Part shown: positions 7,876-13,220 of the stretch, piece by piece
Position numbering within the stretch: the first letter of the stretch is position 1
Layout: every line of letters begins with the position of its first letter
From: Desulfocurvus sp.
GTDB lineage: Bacteria > Desulfobacterota > Desulfovibrionia > Desulfovibrionales > Desulfovibrionaceae
Direction of reading: 5' to 3'
Length of the DNA: 18,040 nt
Assembly: GCF_023230885.1 (NCBI RefSeq)
Contig: NZ_JALNWM010000046.1
Location: 1 to 18,040 of the forward strand
Notes under the pieces: model-generated
Databases searched by the model: none
What the model was told of the DNA's origin: nothing
Seen by the model: the letters and a program-made list of their open reading frames with translations, nothing else
Program-made: the position numbers and the translations under genes

Positions 7876-7890
7876 ATTAGAGATGCTAAT
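7876..7890. promoter_or_regulatory. LysR-type operator (T-N11-A dyad) between exporter and regulator
   Basis: ATTAG-AGATG-CTAAT is a perfect 5-5-5 inverted repeat containing the T-N11-A pattern of LysR-family binding sites. It sits 8 bases before the regulator ATG and about 63 bases upstream of the predicted exporter start. It is therefore the likely binding site of the ArgP-type protein encoded next to it. Confidence 0.65.
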
Positions 7891-7898
7891 GACGCGCC

Positions 7899-8822
7899 AT
7901 GCACGACTACAAGCTTCTTGAGGCCCTGGCGGCCGTTGTCCGGGAGGGCGGGTTCGAGCGGGCGGCGCGCTCCCTGTGCCTGACGCAGTCGGCCGTGTCC
8001 CAGCGGGTGCGCCTGCTGGAGGAGCGCACCGGGCGGGTGCTGCTCACGCGCGCCTCGCCGCCGCGTCCCACGGCCGACGGCCGCCGCCTCATCCGCCACT
8101 GCCTCCAGGTCCGCCGCCTGGAGGAGGACCTCGCCGCGGAGCTGGACCCGGCGGCCCCGGGCGGACGGCCCGTGCTGCGCATCGGCATCAACGCCGACAG
8201 CCTGGATTTCTGGTTCATGGACGCGGTGACGGACTTCGTGCGCGAGCGCGGCGCCCTGCTGGACCTGGCCGTGGACGACCAGGAGCGCACCCACCGCATG
8301 CTGGCCGACGGCGAGGTGCTCGGCTGCGTGAGCGCGCGCGCCGAGCCCATGCAGGGCTGCACCGTGCGCCTCCTGGGCGTCATGCGCTACGGCCTGCTGG
8401 CCACGCCGGGCTTCGTGCGCCGGTACTTCCCCCGGGGGCTGACCCGCGAGGCCGCCGCCCGGGCTCCGGCGGTGCGCTTCAACCGCGCCGACGACCTGCA
8501 CGACCTGGTGCTGGGGCGGCTGTTCCCCGACCCGCCCCGGGACTATCCCGTGCACTTCGTGCCCGCGCCGGGGCGCTTCATGGCCCTGGCCGAGGCCGGG
8601 CTGGCCTGCGGCATGACGCCGTTCATCCAGGCCGCCGCCGCCCTGGAGGCCGGGCGGCTGGTCTGCGTGGACCCGCGCACCGAGGTCCCCGTGGCCCTCT
8701 ATTGGCACCGCTGGAACCTGCGCTCGCCGCTGCTGGAGGCCCTGAGCGAGGCCCTGGCCCGGGGCGCGCGGCGAATGCTCGAACCCTGGGAGGGCGGTGC
8801 GCGGGGGGGCGCCCCGGCCTGA
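7899..8822 (+). CDS. argP: LysR-family regulator, ArgP/IciA/LysG type
   Basis: A 307-residue LysR-family transcription regulator. Residues 3-62 form the winged helix-turn-helix (LEALAAVVREGGFERAARSL, then LTQSAVSQRVRLLEERTG, with the usual SAVSQRVR recognition helix). Residues about 90-295 form the periplasmic-binding-protein-like effector domain. ArgP/LysG proteins sense arginine or lysine and activate the divergent exporter gene; the divergent LysE-family neighbour and the dyad between the genes support this assignment. ATG 7899 has no strong ribosome binding site, but the HTH begins at once, as in ArgP. The C-terminal tail (EPWEGGARGGAPA) is an ordinary unstructured end. It could be another LysR regulator only if the neighbour were misread. 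Confidence 0.87.
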   Translation: MHDYKLLEALAAVVREGGFERAARSLCLTQSAVSQRVRLLEERTGRVLLTRASPPRPTADGRRLIRHCLQVRRLEEDLAAELDPAAPGGRPVLRIGINADSLDFWFMDAVTDFVRERGALLDLAVDDQERTHRMLADGEVLGCVSARAEPMQGCTVRLLGVMRYGLLATPGFVRRYFPRGLTREAAARAPAVRFNRADDLHDLVLGRLFPDPPRDYPVHFVPAPGRFMALAEAGLACGMTPFIQAAAALEAGRLVCVDPRTEVPVALYWHRWNLRSPLLEALSEALARGARRMLEPWEGGARGGAPA

Positions 8823-8830
8823 GCGGGCGG

Positions 8831-8860
8831 CCCGGGGCGCGAAAACGGCCGCGCGCCGGG
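8831..8860 (+). terminator. Possible terminator hairpin after argP
   Basis: CCCG and GCGCG (8831-8834, 8837-8841) can pair with CGCGC and CGGG (8852-8860), leaving a GG bulge and a 10-base loop. It begins nine bases after the argP stop. No U-run follows, so termination is unproven. Confidence 0.3.
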
Positions 8861-8863
8861 GAT

Positions 8864-8897
8864 GATCGATTCCCGCGTCCCCGGGCCGATCGATTCC
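8864..8897. repeat. Direct repeat GATCGATTCC, two copies
   Basis: GATCGATTCC occurs at 8864-8873 and 8888-8897, 24 bases apart (start to start), which is a little over two helical turns. The copies lie 24-57 bases upstream of the candidate -35 of the pqi operon, where an activator could bind. No regulator is identified. Confidence 0.4.
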
Positions 8898-8920
8898 TGT
8901 CCGTTCGGCGCCCGCCGGGC

Positions 8921-8950
8921 TTTACATGTCTTTGCGTCCCGTGGTTTAAG
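8921..8950 (+). promoter_or_regulatory. Candidate sigma-70 promoter of the pqi operon
   Basis: TTTACA (8921-8926, five of six -35 positions), 18 bases, TTTAAG (8945-8950, four of six -10 positions). The predicted start near 8957 gives a leader of about 63 bases before ATG 9020. It is the only AT-rich stretch between argP and pqiA. Confidence 0.42.
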
Positions 8951-9019
8951 GAAGCGTGCGCAGGCCGCCCGGGGCGGCGCGCCCCGCGTCGCGGACGGGG
9001 GAGACACCGGGATGCGGCC

Positions 9020-9625
9020 ATGCACGGTACGATCATCGCCTGCCACGAATGCGATCTGCTGCAACGCGCGGTGGCCCTGCCCCCGGGCGGGGTGGCCCGC
9101 TGCGCGCGGTGCGGCGCCGTGCTCTACCGCCACGGCGCCACGGGGCTGGACCAGGTCCTGGCCCTGACCGTGGCCGGGTTGATCCTCTTCGTCCTGGCCA
9201 ACGCCTTTCCGCTCCTGACCATGCGCATCGAGGCCAACGTGCAGCAGGCCTCGCTGCTTTCCGGCGCCTGGCTGCTGGCCGACCAGGGCATGGCCGGGCT
9301 GGCGCTGCTGGTGGTCCTGACCAGCGCGGTGATCCCGCTGCTCAAGCTGACCCTGCTGGCCTACATCCTCCTGCCCCTGCGTCTGGGCCTGCCCGCCCCG
9401 GGCACGGCCCGGGCCCTGCGCGCCGTGCTGGCCCTGCAACCCTGGGCCATGATGGAGGTCTTCCTGCTGGGCGTGCTGGTGGCCATGGTCAAGCTGTCGT
9501 CCATGGCCGAGATCGTCGTCGGCCCGGCGCTGTATGCCTTCGGGTTCCTTGTGCTGGTGCTGGCAGGCATCACCTCCAGCCTGGACCCCCGCGCGGTCTG
9601 GGACCGGCTGGAGATCCGCCGGTGA
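9020..9625 (+). CDS. pqiA: Paraquat-inducible protein A, first half-length copy
   Basis: A 201-residue membrane protein matching the N-terminal half of E. coli PqiA. A short zinc-ribbon-like head has CHEC (about residues 8-11) and CARC (about 29-32); four hydrophobic segments follow, with family motifs such as LANAFPLLTM and LLKLTLLAYILLPLRLG, ending in SSLDPRAVWDRLE. PqiA is the inner-membrane partner of PqiB/PqiC and probably loads or receives lipids for trans-envelope transport. Classical PqiA has two such modules in one chain (~417 residues); here they are two genes. ATG 9020 is preceded by GGGA at seven bases. The stop overlaps the next start (GTGA at 9622-9625). Confidence 0.87.
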   Translation: MHGTIIACHECDLLQRAVALPPGGVARCARCGAVLYRHGATGLDQVLALTVAGLILFVLANAFPLLTMRIEANVQQASLLSGAWLLADQGMAGLALLVVLTSAVIPLLKLTLLAYILLPLRLGLPAPGTARALRAVLALQPWAMMEVFLLGVLVAMVKLSSMAEIVVGPALYAFGFLVLVLAGITSSLDPRAVWDRLEIRR

Positions 9626-10314
9626 GCGCCGCGTCCGGCCTTTCCCGGCCGCCCGGCCTCGGCGCGCCCGCCCCGGAGCCCGGCCCCGCGCCCACCGCGG
9701 CCGGCGCCGGGCTGGTGAGCTGCCACTGCTGCCATCTGCTGGTGCGCCCGCCGGCAGGGGGCGCGGACCACGCGGCCTGCCCGCGTTGCGGCGCCGCCCT
9801 GCACAGCCGCAAGCCCGACAGCTTCGGGCGCACCTGGGCCTATCTCGTCACCGCCGTGATCTTCTACGTCCCGGCCATGACCCTGCCCATCATGACCACC
9901 GTGACCACCTTCGGCGGGGCGCGCAAGGACACGGTGCTCTCGGGAGTCTACTATCTGCTGACCACGGGCATGTGGCCCCTGGCGGCCATCGTGTTCTTCG
10001 CCAGCGTGGTGGTGCCCGTGCTCAAGATCGTCGTCCTCGTGCTGCTGCTGCTCTCCTCGCGCCACGGCGGGAGCTGGCGCCGCCACGACCGGGCCCGCCT
10101 CTACCGGCTGACGGAGGCCGTGGGCCGCTGGTCCATGGTCGATGTCTATGTGGTGACCATCCTGGTGGCCCTGGTGCGCCTCCAGGCCCTGGCGTTCATC
10201 GAGGCCGAGCAGGGCGCCGTGTTTTTCGCCGCCGTGGTGGTGTTGACCATGTTCGCCGCCCGCAGCTTCGATCCCCGCCTGATCTGGGACCAGAAAAGCG
10301 AGAGTCCGTCATGA
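9622..10314 (+). CDS. pqiA: Paraquat-inducible protein A, second half-length copy
   Basis: A 230-residue membrane protein matching the C-terminal half of PqiA. After a ~30-residue Pro/Ala-rich leader comes a second zinc-ribbon-like head (CHCCH and CPRCG), then HSRKPDSFGRTWAYLVTAVIFYVPAMTLPIMT. That is the typical start of PqiA module two, followed by further hydrophobic segments and the closing ARSFDPRLIWD. The start is GTG 9622, overlapping the previous stop; GGAG lies eight bases upstream. Its stop overlaps the pqiB ATG (ATGA at 10311-10314). Both modules keep their cysteines, so the pair probably assembles into a PqiA-like heterodimer. This is a gene split, not a frameshift, because each half has its own start signals. 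Confidence 0.87.
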   Translation: MSAASGLSRPPGLGAPAPEPGPAPTAAGAGLVSCHCCHLLVRPPAGGADHAACPRCGAALHSRKPDSFGRTWAYLVTAVIFYVPAMTLPIMTTVTTFGGARKDTVLSGVYYLLTTGMWPLAAIVFFASVVVPVLKIVVLVLLLLSSRHGGSWRRHDRARLYRLTEAVGRWSMVDVYVVTILVALVRLQALAFIEAEQGAVFFAAVVVLTMFAARSFDPRLIWDQKSESPS

Positions 10315-11948
10315 CCGAACCGTCCGTCCACCCCACCCCCGAGGCCGGGAGCGCCGGGCCCGCGCCGGATTTCGCGGCGCTGCCCACGGCCCGGGTGCGC
10401 CGCAGGCGCCTGGTGTCCATCGTCTGGCTCATCCCCCTGGTGGCCGCCGTGGCCGCCGCCTGGATGGCCTTCGACGCCTTCAAGGCCCAGGGCACGCTGA
10501 TCACCATCAAGATGGACACGGCCGAGGGCATCGTCGCCGGCAAGACCAGGGTCAAGTTCAAGGATGTCGAGGTGGGGCTGGTGGAGTCCGTGCGCTTCGA
10601 CGACACCCTGGAGCATGTGCTGGTCACGGCGCGCCTGGTCAGCGACCTGGACCGCTACCTGCGCTCGGAAACGCAGTTCTGGCTCGTGCGCCCGAGGATC
10701 ACGCCCAGCGAGGTCTCGGGCCTGGAAACCCTGTTCTCCGGGGCCTACATCGGCATCTGGCCGTCCAGGAAGGGCAAGCTGCAAAGCGAGTTCACGGCCC
10801 TCAAGGCCCCGCCCCTGGTCACCAGCGACGCGGGCGGCAGCCACTTCCTGCTGCGGACAACCACCCTCGGATCCCTGGACATCGGCTCGCCGGTCTACTT
10901 CCGCCGGATCAAGGTCGGCCAGGTGGTGGGCTACGAGCTGAAGAAGAACGACCAGGTGGAGGTCAAGGTCTTCGTCCAGGCGCCGTACCATGAGCGCGTG
11001 CGCCGCAACACGCGCTTTTGGAACGCCTCCGGCGTGGACCTGCGCCTGGACGCCCGGGGCCTGCGCATGCAGACCGAGTCCCTGGTGTCCCTGCTGCTGG
11101 GCGGCGTGGCCTTCGACAGCCCCGGGGCCGACGATGCCTCGGAGCCCGCCCCGCCCGAGGCGCTGTTCACCCTGCATCCCTCGCGCGAGCGCGGCTTCGA
11201 GCGCGCCTTCGACTACCGCGAGCGCTATGTGCTGCATTTCGACGAATCCGTGCGCGGCCTCGCCGTGGGGGCGCCCGTGGAGTTCCGGGGCATGTCCATC
11301 GGCCGCGTGACGGACATCCGCCTGGAGATGGACCCCCGGCGCAGGCTCGCGCGCATCCCCGTGACCATCGAGATCGAGCCCGAGCGGTTCACCCTGCGCG
11401 GCCGGGACGCCGGGCGCGACGCGGTGGTGCGCTCCCTGGTGGCGATGGGCATGCGCGCCCAGCTCAAGACCGGCAACCTGCTCACCGGCCAGACCTATGT
11501 GGACATGGACCTGTACCCGCGCATGGCCCCCGGGCGCGTGGACACCTCCGGGCAGCTGCCCGAGCTGCCCACGGCGCCCTCGGCCCTGGGCGGGCTGCTG
11601 GCCAGCGTCCAGCGCGTGCTGGCTCGGGTGGAGCAGGTGCCTATGGGCGACATCGCCCGCGAGCTGCGCTCCACTATGGACTCCATCCGCGTGACCCTGG
11701 AGCAGATGCGCCAGCTCATGGGCACCGCGCGCGAGCTGGACCTCTTGCCGGGCATGGCCCGGACCCTGGACCAGGCCACCGCCACCCTGGAGCGGGCCGA
11801 AGCCGCCCTGGCGCCCGACGCCACCCTGCGCACGGACATGCGCAAGCTGCTGCGCGAGCTGGGCGACGCGGCGCGCTCCTTGCGCGTGCTTTCCGAAACC
11901 CTCGAACGGCAGCCCGACGCGCTGCTCTACGGCAAGGAGGCCCCGTGA
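10311..11948 (+). CDS. pqiB: PqiB, trans-envelope lipid transport protein with three MCE domains
   Basis: A 545-residue protein, essentially the same length as E. coli PqiB (546). A single N-terminal membrane anchor lies at about residues 35-55 (LVSIVWLIPLVAAVAAAW). Three MCE domains follow: about 59-155 (GTLITIKMDTAEGIVAGKTRVKF), 176-270 (LDIGSPVYFRRIKVGQVVGYEL) and 303-410 (YVLHFDESVRGLAVGAPVEF, then GMSIGRVTDI). The C-terminal 110 residues are helical and charged. PqiB hexamers form a syringe-like tunnel that spans the periplasm and carries phospholipids between the membranes. The gene overlaps the second pqiA half by four bases and ends one base into pqiC. The "paraquat-inducible" name reflects E. 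coli regulation and need not apply here. Confidence 0.94.
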   Translation: MTEPSVHPTPEAGSAGPAPDFAALPTARVRRRRLVSIVWLIPLVAAVAAAWMAFDAFKAQGTLITIKMDTAEGIVAGKTRVKFKDVEVGLVESVRFDDTLEHVLVTARLVSDLDRYLRSETQFWLVRPRITPSEVSGLETLFSGAYIGIWPSRKGKLQSEFTALKAPPLVTSDAGGSHFLLRTTTLGSLDIGSPVYFRRIKVGQVVGYELKKNDQVEVKVFVQAPYHERVRRNTRFWNASGVDLRLDARGLRMQTESLVSLLLGGVAFDSPGADDASEPAPPEALFTLHPSRERGFERAFDYRERYVLHFDESVRGLAVGAPVEFRGMSIGRVTDIRLEMDPRRRLARIPVTIEIEPERFTLRGRDAGRDAVVRSLVAMGMRAQLKTGNLLTGQTYVDMDLYPRMAPGRVDTSGQLPELPTAPSALGGLLASVQRVLARVEQVPMGDIARELRSTMDSIRVTLEQMRQLMGTARELDLLPGMARTLDQATATLERAEAALAPDATLRTDMRKLLRELGDAARSLRVLSETLERQPDALLYGKEAP

Positions 11949-12568
11949 TGCGCGCCCGCCCCGCCCCGGCCCGAACCCTGCGGACCCTGGCCCTGCTCCT
12001 GGGCCTCGCGGCGGCCCTGTGCGGCTGCCGGGGCGCCGTGGAACCCACGGCCTTCTACACCCTGGAGTCCCGGAGCCCGGCGGCCCTGGCCCCCGGGCCC
12101 GGCCCGGCCGTGGGCGTGGGTCCGCTGGAGATTCCCCGGGTCATCGACCGCCCGCAGCTGGTGATCCGAGACTCGGGCCAGAGCGTGCACCTGGAGGAGT
12201 TCCACCGCTGGGCCGGGCCCCTGGACGAGGCCGTGCTCGGCGCCCTGGTGGGCGACATCGCCGCGCTGCTGGATTCCCAGCGCGTGGTGGGCCACCCGTG
12301 GGAGGGATTCATCGACCCCGACTACCGGGTGCCGGTGACCGTGGCCCGGCTGGACGGCGCCCCGGGGGGCGAGGTTGTGCTGGAGGCCACCTGGGGCGTG
12401 CTTCCGCGCGGGGCCGAACGGGCCGAGGTCGTGCGGCGCACCACCCTGCGCGAGCCCGTGGCCGGGGCGGACCACGCCGCCCTGGTGGCCGCCCACGGTC
12501 GGGCCCTGGGCGCCCTGGCCCGGGAGATGGCCGAGGCCATTTTGGCCCTGCGGGCCCGGGGGCGCTGA
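11948..12568 (+). CDS. pqiC: PqiC outer-membrane lipoprotein (DUF330, ABC-transport auxiliary component)
   Basis: A 206-residue lipoprotein. The signal peptide ends in a good lipobox (LALLLGLAAALCGC), so the mature protein starts at the second cysteine of LCGC. The DUF330 fold follows: AFYTLESRSP, then VGPLEIPRVIDRPQLVIRDSGQ and the helical VHLEEFHRWAGPLDEAV. PqiC sits in the outer membrane and docks the far end of the PqiB tunnel. The start ATG 11948 shares one base with the pqiB stop (TGATG), and AAGGAGG lies seven bases upstream, the best ribosome site in this operon. It is slightly longer than E. coli PqiC (187). It is the last gene of the operon. Confidence 0.9.
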   Translation: MRARPAPARTLRTLALLLGLAAALCGCRGAVEPTAFYTLESRSPAALAPGPGPAVGVGPLEIPRVIDRPQLVIRDSGQSVHLEEFHRWAGPLDEAVLGALVGDIAALLDSQRVVGHPWEGFIDPDYRVPVTVARLDGAPGGEVVLEATWGVLPRGAERAEVVRRTTLREPVAGADHAALVAAHGRALGALAREMAEAILALRARGR

Positions 12569-12618
12569 CCGGGCCGGCCGGCCTCAGCCGCCGCAACGCC
12601 GCCCGCCGCCGGGCCGGG

Positions 12619-12654
12619 CTTGCGCGACCCTGCGGGGCCTTGCGCGACCCTGCG
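12619..12654 (+). promoter_or_regulatory. Tandem motif CTTGCGCGACCCTGCG, candidate enhancer sites
   Basis: CTTGCGCGACCCTGCG occurs at 12619-12634 and 12639-12654, a 20-base period (about two helical turns). The copies are centred roughly 96 and 116 bases upstream of the start predicted from the sigma-54 promoter at 12717-12732, the usual place for an activator. The same CTTGCGCGA core occurs twice before the second sigma-54 promoter at 15944. The short inverted repeat GATTAAA/TTTAATC (12666-12683) lies between these copies and the promoter. Confidence 0.55.
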
Positions 12655-12716
12655 CGGTTTTTCCAGATTAAAGTCTTTTAATCCGGTGTGTTGTCTTTGC
12701 GCGCCGTTGGCCGTTC

Positions 12717-12732
12717 TGGAACATGGCTTGCT
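12717..12732 (+). promoter_or_regulatory. Candidate sigma-54 promoter of the receiver/dikinase operon
   Basis: TGGAACATGGCTTGCT matches TGGCACG-N4-TTGCW at 10 of 12 defined positions, including the full TTGCT at -12, with the required ten bases between GG and GC. The predicted start is near 12743, giving an 80-base leader with a hairpin before the ATG at 12823. Confidence 0.6.
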
Positions 12733-12763
12733 CTTTTACTCTGCACAAGACACCCCGGGGCTG

Positions 12764-12800
12764 CGGCCCGTCGCGCCGGGCAACGCCGTGCGACGGGCCG
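12764..12800 (+). other. Leader hairpin before the receiver gene
   Basis: CGGCCCGTCGC (12764-12774) pairs perfectly with GCGACGGGCCG (12790-12800): an 11-bp, very GC-rich stem with a 15-base loop. It ends 12 bases before the GGGAGG ribosome binding site, inside the predicted leader. It could stabilise the mRNA or tune translation. No riboswitch class is recognisable. Confidence 0.5.
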
Positions 12801-12822
12801 GGCCCGCACCCAGGGAGGACCC

Positions 12823-13212
12823 ATGAGCGCCATCCGATTGCTCCTTGTGGACGACGAGAGCGAGTTCCTGGACCTGATGCGCAAGCGGCTTTCGCGGCGC
12901 AATGTGGAATTGACCGTCGCCTCCGGCGGCGAGGAGGCCCTGGCCCTGGCCGCGACCCAGCGCTTCGATGTCATCGTGCTGGATGTGCGCATGCCGGGCA
13001 TGGACGGCCTTGAGATCCTGGAGCGCCTGCGCTCGGTGGATCACCGGGCCGAGGTCCTGCTGCTCACCGGGCACGCCAGCGTGGAATCGGCGCGCAAGGG
13101 GCTGGAGCTGGGCGCCTTCGACTATCTGCTCAAGCCGGTGCCCATCAACGAGTTCCTGTTCCGCATCCAGGACGCCTGCCAGCGCAGCCGCCTGAGGGCG
13201 GGCCGCGGCTAG
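12823..13212 (+). CDS. Receiver-only response regulator
   Basis: A 129-residue single receiver (REC) domain with no output domain. All key residues are present: acidic pair D10/D11, phospho-acceptor D54 in VIVLDVRMPGMDG, T82 in LLLTGHAS and K104 in YLLKPVP. It starts at ATG 12823 with GGGAGG four bases upstream. Such proteins act as phosphotransfer intermediates or bind a partner protein directly. The next gene starts only eight bases downstream, so the dikinase-like protein is the obvious candidate partner, by inference. It is clearly paralogous to the receiver at 17712, with which it shares the exact spacing of all key residues. The cognate kinase is probably the one at 16019. Confidence 0.88.
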   Translation: MSAIRLLLVDDESEFLDLMRKRLSRRNVELTVASGGEEALALAATQRFDVIVLDVRMPGMDGLEILERLRSVDHRAEVLLLTGHASVESARKGLELGAFDYLLKPVPINEFLFRIQDACQRSRLRAGRG

Positions 13213-13220
13213 GGGGGCGC

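Noticed and set aside
9012..9022. ATG at 9012 as the start of the first pqiA gene
   Set aside because: It is in another frame and gives no PqiA sequence; ATG 9020 opens directly into the conserved CHEC motif.
9610..9625. Frameshift explaining the two pqiA halves
   Set aside because: The second half has its own GTG start with GGAG at eight bases and a Pro/Ala-rich leader, which points to two real genes.
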